DNA of 64,000 nt from Cenococcum geophilum 1.58. Lineage: Eukaryota > Ascomycota > Dothideomycetes > Gloniales > Gloniaceae. Location of the stretch: the NCBI GenBank assembly GCA_001692895.1, contig KV748176.1, forward strand, positions 1,798,001 through 1,862,000. Reading direction: 5' to 3'. Below the pieces are notes generated by a model. It worked only from the letters and a program-made list of their open reading frames with translations, searched no databases and had not been told where the DNA came from. Below are positions 10,940-22,559 of this stretch, in pieces. The position numbers and the translations under genes were made by a program. Position 1 is the first letter of the stretch; every line of letters starts with the position of its first letter.

Positions 10940-12100
10940 ATGGTTGTCGACCTCGTTCAGGCTCTGGTAAAGACCAGTCATATAATGGTACCGACCTCGA
11001 CCCCCTCAAGCGCTGCTCCAATTCCCACTGTGGTTCCTGATCTTCCGGAATACCAACATGCTGGCCATAGCGGAAAGACAGCACTATGGGTTGTCTTTGT
11101 GATCATGATCATTTCGTCTATAACGTTTGTGGGTATGTCCTGGAGAGTCCCTGTGGTAAGTAGCATTTTCATCTACCTACGGCTCCATATCAACCTCTAG
11201 CCGTCGATCAAAGAAGGCTTACTCACTTTCCTCAACACCCTTCAACACATTGGCTACAATCACTTCCTCAAGCCCTGTTCTTGATCCCCTTCAAATATCT
11301 TATTGTTGGTATGGCCAAGCTCTGGAACATAAGGCTGACATCCTGAAGTCTAAACGCCTCTACTATGTCATCACAACCTTGATCACCATCTTCGCTTCTC
11401 TCTCATACTTTGCCATGGCTACTGGCCACGGAGTTTCATACAACCATGTCCGCGTCCGACATTCCCACAACCACGTCCCAGATACTTTCCATGATGTATA
11501 CCGCCAAGTCTTCTGGGCAAGATATGTTGGCTGGAGCTTGACAACACCTCTTATTATTATTGATTTGGGCTTGCTGGCCGGACTGAGTGGTGCACACTTG
11601 TTGATAGCCATCATTGCCGATGTCATTATGACCTTGGCGGGTATGTTTGCAGCTTTCGGCTCTGAAGGCACGCCGCAGAAGTGGGGATGGTATGCAATTG
11701 GCTGCATTTCATACCTTGTCGTCGTCTGGCACCTGGCTATCAATGGACGCGCGCAAGCAAAGGCCAAGGGCTCGAAGGTCGGCCAATTTTTCGTCGCTAT
11801 CACAGCATTTACCATCATCGTCTGGACGGTGTATCCCATGTGAGTAATCCCTTTTGCTTTAGAGAAGTTAATGCTCATAATACTAGCGTTTGGGGAATCG
11901 CGAGTGGTGCTCGGAAGATGTCGGTTGACTGTGAGATCATCGCCTATGCCGTTTTGGATATCCTTGCTATAGTAGTCTTCGGTCTCTGGCTCCTGCTCAC
12001 CCACGCAAAAATGCCTGAGACTAGCTTGGATCTAGGCGGATTCTGGTCTAACGGTGTTAGCCGCGAGGGCACTCTCCGCCTTGGTGACGATGACGCGTAA
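10940..12100 (+). CDS. Opsin-related protein (ORP / HSP30-YRO2-like), non-retinal
   Basis: Seven-helix membrane protein of the microbial-rhodopsin fold. Exons 10940-11155, 11349-11839 and 11887-12100 give 306 residues; the start has a strong ACCACCATGG context. The first intron (193 nt) is placed so that the first helix joins a conserved SKRLYYVITT segment. Helix C reads RYVGWSLTTPL: Arg130 and Asp144 match bacteriorhodopsin R82 and D96, but Gly133 replaces the proton acceptor D85. Helix G keeps Asp260 (D212) but has Ile264 where the retinal Schiff-base lysine (K216) belongs. It therefore cannot bind retinal covalently and is not a light-driven pump. Relatives (yeast Hsp30/Yro2/Mrh1, fungal ORPs) are plasma-membrane stress proteins that moderate the H+-ATPase. 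Intact, stand-alone gene. Confidence 0.9.
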
Positions 12101-13762
12101 GCTGCTTCGATTACGAACAGTAGTAGTTAGCATGATAAAAGTTCAAGTGGCACAGATTGAGTTGAATGCGGCACGAAAAGTCTAAGGGGGTTTCTGGTAA
12201 TTGCTAACAAGAATCAATATGCATTTTTTTCGGAGGCGTTGCGGGCCGTTTCCTGTTCCTTTCTATGCTGACGCCAGGAGCGTTATATGTTTGTCCAATT
12301 AGCTATAGTCTGCATATTAAGCCTGGTGGCAACATTAAAAAATATCACGAAGCAAAACTACAGTCACAGCAGCTACGGCCAATTATTCTTAATGCGTGAC
12401 TTATGATCGTATTAATTACTCTGTCTAACTCAAGCCTAGCAAGAATGTAAGATAATCAGGCACCTACTCCTCCTATCACCGCCTATTAGTGTCTGGGTCA
12501 AAACTCGTACTTACTAACAGTAGATGCGGCTAAACATATACAGGAAGAGGTGAGCTTGTACCTCGATGGGTAGACCAGGGCTTCTGTCAGTCTGGGATGC
12601 TGACCCGAACAGTTTTATGGCGAGGACGGTTGATTTAAATTTCATCCTTCGTATTCCTAAATTCCAGGCCCCCTGACATAGACCTCCTAGACGCCCAAAG
12701 TATCCCTTGTAACAGTACAGTTTGTCCTACGGTTATCGATAAGATCCAGCCCAATAGAACCAATTGGATTAAGTTGGGATGCCCAATTGTTATTTTGCTA
12801 GTGCACGGATCACTTGATGGCAGGACGCTACTGTTGGTTTACTGGCTGTTCCCTTGAACGGACCTTTAAGTGTAGGGGCACAGCTCTAGTGTCCTACGAT
12901 AATTGTACCGTGCGCAGTACACCAAAACACCAGAATCAAAAGTATGCGTGTTACCTACATAGATTCAATCGATATATAATCATTCTGTAGAAAGATGAGT
13001 ATTAGCTTCCTTATATTAAGCAGCTCAACTTTAAAGATTAAGTGTATATAGCAATTGTATAAGGAAATCGATACCTATGACCTCATAGGTGCCGATTTCC
13101 GCTCAGCTCTCGAGTTGTGCGTCAAACGACGGTGATCCTCGCTGGTTGCGTAGTGCGGATTCATGCGTGCATGCCTTTGTAACGTCTTCAGGTCCGGATT
13201 GGAGCGATGTGAATCTCTTTGGTCAATCCGTGTCTCCACTGGACCAGTCTTCCTGCATCATCTATTGCCACTTCAGGACCCTACTGTCAGGGCCAGCCAG
13301 TATCGATTCTGCGCCATATGAGCTATCCCCAATGGAGCCGGATCGGACTATGCCAGCTGAGAGGCGGCTTCTCATGAGAAGGACCTAAGGGCGGTTACCA
13401 TTCGCCGTGATGAAGTAGATGAGAAGCAGATAGGACGCTCTTTAGATAGAAATTTATTCCTAACGACGTTCTTTATCAGAGGAAGAACGAATACTTTCCT
13501 GAAGCCAGATCGCCTTGCATACTAGTTGGGTATCAGTGGACCTCTCCATGGGCCTAATTTTAGATACACGAGTGGTACAGCGTCGCGCTTCGCGCCCCGC
13601 CTTAAACCGTTGTTAATACCTCCAAACACGTCACTCACATCACCGTCGACTAAGCAATGTTCTCCGCTTTCTAAAGGCTTCTATTTGCCACCTCAAAGTA
13701 GTATACAAGGAAATGGTCAGCAGCAGGTGGGCGGGGAGGTGGTTAAGTAGAAATGTAGGTTA
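12101..13762. other. Intergenic, 3' ends of two convergent genes plus repeat relics
   Basis: No supported gene. 12120-12250 should be the opsin-related 3' UTR. From 12700 to 13000 short segments resemble pieces near 6.47 and 29.0 kb (TTATCGATAAG and ACCAGAATCAAAA-like strings), suggesting an old dispersed repeat. A frame at 13089-13388 has no recognisable features. Confidence 0.4.
13063..13100. repeat. Short inverted repeat (18-nt arms)
   Basis: Arms 13063-13080 and 13083-13100 pair at 16 of 18 positions around a 2-nt spacer. There is no poly-T tail to suggest a transcription terminator. It may be a terminal relic of a degraded repeat. Confidence 0.55.
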
Positions 13763-15206
13763 TTAAAACAGACCGTCACGCGACTGTAGTAGCTTCACTA
13801 CCGACTTGTGCCCCTTCTCTGCGGCCCGCGACAGCGGCGTCCGTCCGTATTTGTCTTGGGAGTCTAGGTCGACGCCGTCCTTGGCCAGCAGCAGCTTGAC
13901 TACCGGCTCGTACCCCCTCTCCGCGGCCCACGACAGCGGCGTCCGTCCGTATTCACTATCCTTAGAGTCCGGGTCGACGCCGTCCTTGGCCAGCAGCAGC
14001 TTGACCACCGGCTCGTGCCCGTTCTCCGCGGTCCATGACAGCGGCGTCCGTCCGCTCTTGCTCTTGGAGTCCGGGTCGACGCCATCCTTAGCTAGCAGCA
14101 GCTTCACCACCGGCTCGTGCCCCTTCTCCGCGGCCCACGACGGCGGCGTCTGTCCGTATTGAGTGTCCTTGGAGTCCGGGTCGACGCCGTCCTTGGCCAA
14201 CAGCAGCTTAACCACCGGCTCGTGCCCCTTCTCCGCGGCCCATGACAGCGGCGTCCGTTCGCTCTTGCTCTTGGAGTCCGGGTCGACGCCGTCCTTAGCC
14301 AGCAGTAGCTTCACCACCGGCTCGTGCCCGTTCTCCGCGGCCCACGTTAGCGGCGTCCGTTCGGATCTAAAGGTCTTGGAGTCCAGGTCGACGCCGTCCT
14401 TGGCCAGTAGCAGCTTTACCACCGGCTCGTGCCCCTTCTCCGCGGCCCACGATAGCGGCGTCTGTCCGTATTCAGTGTCCTTGGAGTCCGGGTCAACGCT
14501 GTCCTTGTCCAGCAGCAGCCTGACCACCGGCTCGCGTCCCCTCTCTGCGGCTTGCGACAGCGGCGTCCGTCCGTATTTGTCTTGGGAGTCCGGGTCAACG
14601 CCATCCTCCGCCAGCAGCAGCTTAACCACCGGCTCGCACCCGTTCTTTGCGGCCCACAACAGCGGTGTCCGTCCGTATCCATCATCCTTGGAGTTCAGGT
14701 CAATGCCGCCCTTCGCCAGCAGCAGCTTGACCACCGGCTCGTACCCCCTCTCCGCGGCCCACGACAGCGGCGTCCGTCCGTATTCACTGTCCTTGGAGTC
14801 CGGGTCGACGCCGTCCTTGGCCAGCAGCAGCTTGACCACCGGCTCGTGCCCTTTCTCCGCGGCCCACAATAGCGGCGTCCGTCTGTATTCAATGTCCTTG
14901 GAGTCCGGGTCGACGCCATCCTTGGCCAGCAGCAGCTTAACCACCGGCTCGTGCCCCTTCTCTGCGGCCCACGACAGCGGCGTCCGTCCGTATTTACTGT
15001 CTTTGGAGTTCGGGTTGACGCCGTCCTTCGTCAGTAGCAGCCTGACCACTGGCTCGTGCCCTTTGATCGCGGCCCACATCAGCGGCGTCCGTTCGTATTT
15101 AGTGTTGTCCTTGGAGTTCAGGTCGATGCCGTCCTTGGCCAGCAGAAGCTTGACCATCGGCTCGTTCCCCTTCTCTGCGGCCCATGATAGCAACGTCCGA
15201 CCGCTC
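13763..15206 (-). repeat. Ankyrin-coding tandem repeat array, 14 units of about 99-111 bp
   Basis: DNA units are nearly identical (for example repeated GTCGACGCCGTCCTTGGCCA on the plus strand). Changes gather in the inter-repeat linker (DSKDSEY, DSKSKS, DSQDKY, DSKTFRS) and just after WAA. The last unit is divergent and caps the array. High identity points to recent unequal exchange or gene conversion. GC-rich, with no sign of RIP. Confidence 0.93.
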
Positions 15207-18199
15207 TTGTCCTTGCTGTCTAGCATACATTCTCCTTGAGATAAGAGAAAAGTAAGGAGTATCTCGTCGCCATGCTCTGCCACATAAGAGAGAACACTCC
15301 TTTGCGGTGAGAATGTGAAGTCGCGTCCAAAATTGGTCCGTTTGTTTCTATCCTGGTAGTACTGTTTGCATAGGCCATAAAGCGGAGACGTTTGGGGCTG
15401 GATTTCCACCTGGGTTTCTAAAAATGTCCGGACAGCTTCATCACTCCCGGTAGCTAGCGCCGCAAAAATTGGTGGCCCATAACGCTCATTTTCTACTTCG
15501 AAGCAGGATAGGTTGGATGGGTGAACTCTTATGAGGTTTGACATGTTGCTCTCCGCCAATATATATAAAAGACTCGCATCTGGAGTGTGTCGGCGTATTT
15601 CGTGTCTTTCGAAGAGGTTATCCAGGTTAATCCAATCGGCAAGCTGGAAGCTCTGAACAAAATCCTTCTGATTGACCCCCCCCCCTTCTGCTGCATCGGC
15701 GTGGTACAAAACGTTCTGTACAGCGTACTGTAGGAACGGAAACATTTTAGCTGCCGACAGCCGGAGGGCTGCGGCTTCTTGCGATGATGCTTTCGGAAGT
15801 GGAGTGTCGATGTTCAGATGGGTAGCGATTTCGATGCTCATGTAGTTGAGACAGCACTGCTTTAGTCGCTCGTGGCTTTGTCCTTGGAAGTTGCTTCCGA
15901 GGCTAGACCAAACTGCCCTTAGCCCGTTTTCTTTAAGGAGAAAGTCCCTCACTGACTCGTGGATGAATTGAACGCTTTGAGTCTTCGACTTTGTGATTTC
16001 GGCGAGGCCTTTCGAAGAATTAAGAATGAATTTCTTAATGGTGTCTATCCCAATCTCATCGGAATCCCATCTTGGTAGGTCCTGAGGGTCGACGGAGAGA
16101 ATAGCAAGGTACAATTCCTCCGGCTTTAACGGTTGTCTTGCGAAGAGCAGCCATTGAATACACAGTAGTAGTTCGTTTCTGTTGTGGTAGTCTCGTGTCA
16201 GAATATCGCGGAAGAGCTCGTGCAAATCGCTAGGGATATCTCGGAGTCTTTTCCGAAGCGCGTGTATGCGGCCACCATCATGCTCCTTATTCAATATGTC
16301 CACCACGAGGACAACCCACATAAACACCCCAGATGCCTTCTCTTGAAGTTCAACTCTGACCTGCTCAGCAAGCCTGCCACGCCCGATTTTCAACTCGCTA
16401 TCGATATAGCTAGTAATATCGTGAATATGTCCCTCTTGTCCTTCTAAGACCAGACTGAGGCCTCTCCTGATTGTGACATGTGGGTAGTGTCTGCTTGAAA
16501 AGCAGACTTGAAATCGAATCCCGGCTGAGACGGTGAGTTCCCCTAGATGTTGAAAAAACGTCACCATGTCCCGAATCTGACATTCGTCGCATTCATCCAA
16601 GGCGTCAATGAAACACATCACGGAGGACTGCCGCAGCATTTGTATAGCTTGTTCGAAGAGATCTTTTAGTAATTCGACGCTCCATTGGTGATGCCCACTA
16701 CTATTCCACGTCGCAAATCCGAGAGAGTCAAAGACACATTGGAGCTCTGGAAGTCGCTCGAGGAGTTGCAGCAACAGCGATCGATACATCCCGGTCGTGG
16801 ACTTCTCCAGGTCCGCTCCTCGCGCGTTGAAGAAAAAGGAGATGATGATTCTGTCGTTCATCATCTTCCTGGAATTACCAAGAGCGAATTTCATCATAGT
16901 CGACTTTCCAGTTCCAGGCTTCCCTTTAATCCACAAAAAGCCGTGATGTTCGTGTAGCTTAACGGCATCAAGCCAGTCTAGGTATTCGGACTTTTTCAGT
17001 AGCCATTTGCATGTCTTGGCGTGCGCTCTCTTGATGGTCATCTGACGAGCATCTATCTGGTCGAATCCCATTGAGTCAATTAGCGTCCGTCTCTGTTCTT
17101 CATTGAGAGTGGGGATCTCTCCTCTCCTCTCCTGCCTGAAGACCATCCTTGTCATTCTATGGAGTGCGGCGGCGACCTTCTTGTATTCGACATCATCAAG
17201 TCCCGTGAAGCGACACATGTCCATGTGATTCTGTCCAATGTGCTCGGTAATTTCGATAGACGGAAAGTTCAGATAGGATGATGCATCCTCGACAACCTAT
17301 TGAACACTTTATGAGCAGGAGAAGAAGTACATGGGAGCGAACGTACCTTGTGACCGTTGAGACCCATGATACCGAGCTCCTCTTGGAACGAATGTATCAC
17401 CCAATCTTGTTGATGAGCCATCGGACTAAACTCATCTCTCAGTTCCCTTAGACGTTCTGCCGATGGTAAGAGCGTGTTGACGATCTGTTCGTTAACGCGA
17501 ATCCCGGCAGCTTTGATAACTGCCTCTGCAATGTGTTGAAGAAAGCCACGGGGATCGGCCCCGCCATGCGGTGTGCCAAAAAAAATGATTCCGGTTGTAG
17601 AGTCGAAAACGCCGCGGAGATGAGTTTGGCCCCCGTGACAGCCACTCGACCGTCGAAGCATTTCCTTGACGATAATTCCTCCCAGGCTATGTGCAATGAA
17701 TAATACCGGTCTCGAAGGCTCTAGCCGACGTTCAGCCTCTAGAGCGACCAGAAAACCCCACGCGATATCATAAACGGTATTTCTGCTCACAGGAGGACCA
17801 AAACAGTGTCTCACATGCGTGTCGTAACCGTATGTCAGAACCCGCGCGTACGGTATGGTTACTGGAACTAGATCTCGCGGCCAATAGACAGCAATATTGG
17901 AGCTGCCTTCATGATGCGACCTCGAAAACGGATTGAGTCTTCGAACTTTGGAAGGCGGTTCGACCAATTCGCCATCGTTGTCTTCATTTCGGCGCCTCAC
18001 ATCTCCTCTCTTGTGAGTCCATGTCCTTTCGGGATGACCGGTGAATCCGTGAATGAATATGATACTTGTTGTTCAGCGGAACATATATCGGACCTAGGAA
18101 GAAAACTCACTCAAGAAACGGCTTATGGGGATCGAAGAGGACTGTCAACCCGGCTGGAGGAATCACCCCGTCCAAGTGTCCGCCAGCCGATCCATTCAT
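13763..18199 (-). CDS. NLR-type STAND protein: alpha/beta-hydrolase (SesB-like) - NACHT - ankyrin repeats
   Basis: Candidate non-self or incompatibility receptor. Exons 18199-18111, 18064-17347 and 17296-13763 (46- and 50-nt introns) join in frame to 1446 residues. N-terminal lipase/SesB-like domain: FIHGFTGHPERTW strand-turn, nucleophile elbow AHSLGG and GTPHGG. NACHT: Walker A GKPGTGKST (residues 394-402), Walker B CFIDALDE, and a CFSSRHYP sensor motif. The C-terminus has 14 ankyrin repeats of 33-37 residues, most of them near copies of RTPLSWAAEKGHEPVVKLLL. In known fungal NLRs, ligand sensing by such repeats oligomerises the NACHT domain and releases the N-terminal effector. A run of ten G lies in the coding strand (15676-15685). 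A coding-like stretch continues upstream of the chosen ATG to about 18260, so the start may be further 5'. No break seen. Confidence 0.88.
15676..15685 (-). repeat. 10-bp G homopolymer inside the NLR coding sequence
   Basis: Ten C on the plus strand encode Gly-Gly-Gly plus one base of the next codon between the NACHT and ankyrin regions. A one-base slip would truncate the receptor before its repeats. In the given sequence the frame is open. Confidence 0.85.
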
Positions 18200-20237
18200 G
18201 ATAATCTGATAGGGATGAAGCTGAGGGATGTGAATTTTAAACCAACAGACAGTAGTCTCGCGTCCCCAATGCGTTTATCGAGGAGAATCCTCGCTCCTCC
18301 AGCCTCAGTATTGTCTGCCTTGTCAGACGTTACAAGTGCAGAGGCCAATAGCTTAGCAACGTTCTTGGCGTGTTCGGCAACAACGGGGAATGCCGAAGTT
18401 ATTCCGGACCAGCATCGCGCTCCTGAAATTGCAGTAGAGACCAGTTCGCGCTAACCTTCCCATAATCAGACCCCATTGTCAACAGTCTCGTGTCATTTAC
18501 CGCCGCCAAGACCTAAGAGCGCAATCCAGCTTTATCCATTGCGCAAAATACGCGCCGCTTCCCACCTCCATCTTCATACCTTGGACAATCTTGCGATTGT
18601 ATGGTCAATGATTGTCATGCCCGAACCACAACTCTTCAATCAACGCAAGCGTCAACGCCCAGAGCAGAGTCTACTTTAACCGAACGAAACATCGCAACCT
18701 GTGTTTAAAAAGCAGAAAGTTAGCCATCCTAGCGGATCTAAACCACCGGCAGTATTTGAGATAACTTATTAAAGATCTGGTTAACTAAATGTGCGTTACA
18801 AGAGTTAGACGGAAGAAACACTCAAGCTGCTCCAAACCGCCCCATTCATCATACCAACGGCCCCATTGGCCTCTGACATGACGCGCTCTCACTAAATGGA
18901 AGAAAATTCACCAGCCTACGCAATCTGCCGCTAACTTTTCCTCCCGCTATACAGCGAGATGTTTAGAGGACATACAGCTACTTGCCGGACACGGTGGTCT
19001 AGACCTGTTGGACGCGAGGGGCGTATGTATTGCCAGATCCTACTCGCGCCAGTGCTACCCTTTTACCAATAGTATTAAAGAGCTTTATAGTCGTATTTTA
19101 AGAAGTATTATTAAGGAGATACGCGTCTATAATAAACGCTCAATTTATAAGGCTTAACTTATATTACTTTAGTTTTTAGCTTCCGCGACTTATAACCCTT
19201 ATAGTTATACTTCCTTTGGTGCGTTTTAGCAGGCGTTTAAGGGGGTTTGTGGTTTATATTAGTGGTGTATAGGTAGTTGGGTTGATTGTTTTGATGTCAC
19301 TTATGCGTCAATAAAACCGAGCACCTTCGTACAATCTCCAAATTTCCGCCAACTATATGCTTTCAAGGATTAAACCCGCAAATCGATTACAGCCCCATCT
19401 CTTTGTAGACATTTCCTCGCTCAATCCTTGGCATGAAAAAGCAGTCTCACAAGTCCCATTAAATCTGTGCCTTACATTCTTCTTGTACGAGGATCAAGGA
19501 CCTCCGACTATGTGCGACAATAAAGTTTAACGATATTCCGGCCCCAGCGAAAATTTATCCACAGTTTATTTCCAAACTGAGGCCTGCTTCTTCCCGTCCT
19601 AGCCGCCAGGCCCAGCATCATTAAAGCTCGGTCACACTATCGTAATAGCATACCGAGGTCACTCCCCGGGTACAAGCGGAGTCTGTGCCGATCGATTAGA
19701 AAGCTTGTACATTGCCTTGACTCTTCTAAGCTTTCGCATTGACCTTGCGCTCTGTTGTGTGTCCAGAACCCCTACCAATGCGGGCCATCAATTCAACAAT
19801 TTCCACCGATGACGGGAAAGAGCGATTAGGACGGTTCTAGCTCATGCCCGTATGTAGAATGCTCTAGTGGTGTTGACCTGCTTCCCCGGTTATTGGATAG
19901 GTGTAAGCTCGGGTCTCGACTGGCTGCGGTGAAAGAGCGTCGGCCAAGGGGTCGATATTAGTAGGATAAATTAAAGGGAACATAATATTTAATCTTCACC
20001 GGAACGGAATGATCTTGGAAAAGTATTTTCCATAGGCCTCCAGTTCTTCCTTTCACTCTTTTACGTTAGTAGTGCTCACAAAAAAGGCCACATTTCCTCT
20101 CCTTCCGCCTCTTTCTTCCCCATCAACTGAGACCTCCCACATCATTCAAACACAAAAACCACTCAAATAATTAGGCTTGCACCTTCCTTGATTAATTGTT
20201 AGTTTCCGAGAACATCTGACATAACCCGCTTGTAACG
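18200..20237. other. Intergenic between the NLR and the secreted-protein gene
   Basis: 18200-18450 should hold the NLR 5' region. 19060-19260 is TA-rich and looks like a RIP-decayed repeat fragment. 20030-20235 is CT-rich and probably promoter plus 5' UTR of the next gene. Frames on both strands (18125-18454, 18476-18679) show no domain. Confidence 0.4.
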
Positions 20238-20984
20238 ATGAAGTTCCCAGCTTCTCTTTTCGCCTTTGAGGCACTGTTCGTCATTGTGTGAGTGCAACCC
20301 CATCGGAATCTTGCCAGCTCATCTCAGGTTGAGCGTTGATTCCATACGCTGATTTCCCTAGCTTCGCTTCCCCCCTTCCAGATGCAGAACCTACCTGCAT
20401 CCACACTGTGATGAAGTTGCCCTCCGTTGATACCGACTGCACCTTTTATGCCAACACGAAAACTCTGACTGAATACACCGACTGCGGAGGCTGTGCTCTG
20501 GGGACCAAATACTATGGTGTTGGACTCGTATTCCTTCCCCTTTTCTTCTTACCGAGACCTTTTATATTAATCCATCCTCTTGATATCTCGGAACTAACAC
20601 CACATCCCACAATTATAGGCTTGCCAGACCTCCACTACCATCGGGGGTATTACCCAAGTTACGGCTACTTCTTGCTCCAGTCGTGGGTACAAGCGAGAGT
20701 ACACCCAGCTATATCCTGTCCCTACAACCCCAGTTATAACCACCACTCCAACTCCCACCCCTTCCACCTGCACCCATCTCATTGCGCCGGTTCTGGCCAA
20801 TGTAGCTGATCACTGCGCCGAGTGGAAAGGCACCACAACCATGACTTCGCACATAGATTGTGGAGGTTGCGCACTAGGAAGGATGGAAATGGGGCCTGGC
20901 CCAGTCTTGGTGCCCTGCACATCCACTGCTGAAAAGAAAGGATGGAAGACGGAAATTGTCATGGCTTGCGCAACGAGCACCTAG
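20238..20984 (+). CDS. Small secreted cysteine-rich protein with two six-Cys modules (effector-like)
   Basis: Function unknown. Exons 20238-20287, 20362-20527 and 20619-20984 (74- and 91-nt introns) give 193 residues. Residues 1 to about 20 (MKFPASLFAFEALFVIV, then FASPLPDA) form a signal peptide. The mature chain contains two homologous modules, each with six cysteines: 29, 43, 58, 61, 74, 91 and 123, 138, 153, 156, 172, 189 (spacings 14-15-3-13-17 and 15-15-3-16-17). Both carry DCGGCALG. A Thr/Pro-rich linker (about 105-122), suited to O-glycosylation, separates them, and a Lys97-Arg98 dibasic site could be cut by a Kex2-type protease. No transmembrane segment after the signal. Similar TDCGGCAL proteins occur in fungi, but I know of no assigned role; secretion and pairing of cysteines are inferences. 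Confidence 0.82.
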
Positions 20985-21806
20985 CTGTTTGTCTTATTTT
21001 TCCTCGGTTTTATTTCGAGTGTGACACTTGGTATGGGACGCGGTTCTTTTCTGGGCGGATGTCTTACGCTACGGCGCAGAACGTTTCGAGTGTAATGAGG
21101 ATCGAATTCTTCAGTGGCACTCAACGGCTACTTAAAACTTGTTGGTTATACTGCTTGCTTATCAGTGGGTATGGAGTTTGAGTTCCAGGTAGGAAAAAGT
21201 CCTGAGGCTACAAAATGAAACCTCTTATTCCTGTTGACGGGGCAACTGCCAAGCTCTTTGAGAATACGTCTATCGTGCCGTACGAGACCTGCGTTCTTTA
21301 GCGACTCCCATCATTTGAATGGTCGAGTTAATTACATCTTATGATTGCATCTCGGGGATGTGATCACGACAGATTTCAGATCAGGTAGGAGCAATGCCAT
21401 CTCTCGTGACGGTTTCATTAGCATTCCGATGCCTAAGTGTCGAGCCGGCAGGACCCTAATAGACAAGTACCACCAAACACGTGTTCATCGGTGCCAGCAG
21501 CAAGATATATTACAGAAGGTCATGGAGATGGACGTTGGAGTGACTTTCGGTGTTTCGCGATAAGGAGTTCCCGTCAAAAGTCTGTCCCCGCCCACCGAGA
21601 AGTGGGGCGCAGCTTGTTTTGTTGCCCCTCTTACAAGTCCCTCCTTGTGCTAGCAAAAGGTGACGAGCAGTGCTCGCCGCACCAGCTGATCTCACTCCAT
21701 CTCCTCAAAGCTACATCTACATAGCTGTCCATCTACACTCAAACTACAAGAAACATATATACCTCTTCCACCAATCCACGTATACCCAGCTTCGGAAGTG
21801 TGCACC
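20985..21806. other. Intergenic
   Basis: 3' UTR of the secreted-protein gene, then promoter and CA-rich leader of the RPEL gene (21700-21806). Overlapping frames at 21345-21724 show no recognisable domain. Confidence 0.4.
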
Positions 21807-22559
21807 ATGGCCGAAACCCAAGTCGCCCCCGCCATTGACGAAACACCCATCTCACCCGTCCGCGAGGGCATCCAGCGCCGCAACTCGCTCGAGAAGCATC
21901 TGACGCATCGGCCTGACGCTCAAGATCTGAAGAACAGAAATATCCTGCTGGACACAAATGCTGCACCGTGAGTACCCTACTTCGAGTGAGCTAGTAGGAA
22001 ACAAACAACAGCTTGGCTGACTGAGAGGTCAATATATAGGGCATTGCAATCGAAGGCGCTTGAACTGGAGAGACAGCGTGCGACGGATAATTTGAAGAAG
22101 GGGCTTGCACATCGTCCGGATAGGGAGACGCTGGTGGAACGTACGTTGGACTACTCTCTACTCACTGCGGAGTTCATCACAAGCACTTGCAACAGTCCTC
22201 CAGCGCCTCCGTATAAGGCACAAGCTAACTCAGAGGGTGGCAATCCACAGGCAACATCCTTCCCGACTCCATCGCGGCTCCCGCACTACAGGGCCACCAG
22301 CGCGAACTCGAGCGTCATATGCGCGCCGACAGTCTCGAGAAGGGTTTGCAGAGCAGACCCAATCCGGAAGAGCTAGTCAAGAAGGGCATTTTGGAAGGTA
22401 CTCCCACCATTTCATCTCTCGTACATGTCACGGAAACCAAACCCCCGCGTGCGGTTCTCCCTCACCACCAGTGGACTTTGACGACCATGACCCACCTAAA
22501 TGTTGTGTGATGTGCTGATCTCTTCTCTAGAAGATGAAATTCCTGTCAAAGACGCATGA
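21807..22559 (+). CDS. RPEL-repeat protein (putative G-actin-binding)
   Basis: Exons 21807-21967, 22040-22140, 22251-22397 and 22531-22559 join in frame to 145 residues; the first ATG lies in CACCATGG. Three RPEL repeats of about 45 residues are visible: L-x-K-H/G-L-x-x-RP followed by a hydrophobic/acidic helix and NIL or GIL, with the Arg-Pro pairs at residues 35-36, 79-80 and 123-124. Two spacer segments ending in APALQ are also duplicated. In animals RPEL motifs bind monomeric actin (MRTF, Phactr). Fungal stand-alone RPEL proteins are little studied, so actin binding here is by family analogy. No signal peptide or membrane segment; likely cytoplasmic or nuclear. The final 29-nt exon encodes an acidic tail. 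Intact. Confidence 0.85.

Noticed and set aside
11363-12004. 213-codon minus-strand frame
   Set aside because: Antisense of the opsin-related gene, with no domain of its own.
13763-15206. CRISPR-like array
   Set aside because: Repeats are about 100 bp, coding, and lack unique spacers; the organism is a eukaryote.
14163-15239. 358-codon plus-strand open frame rich in Ser/Thr/Gly
   Set aside because: It is the antisense of the ankyrin array; the repeat period keeps the opposite strand open. The minus frame has the domain logic.
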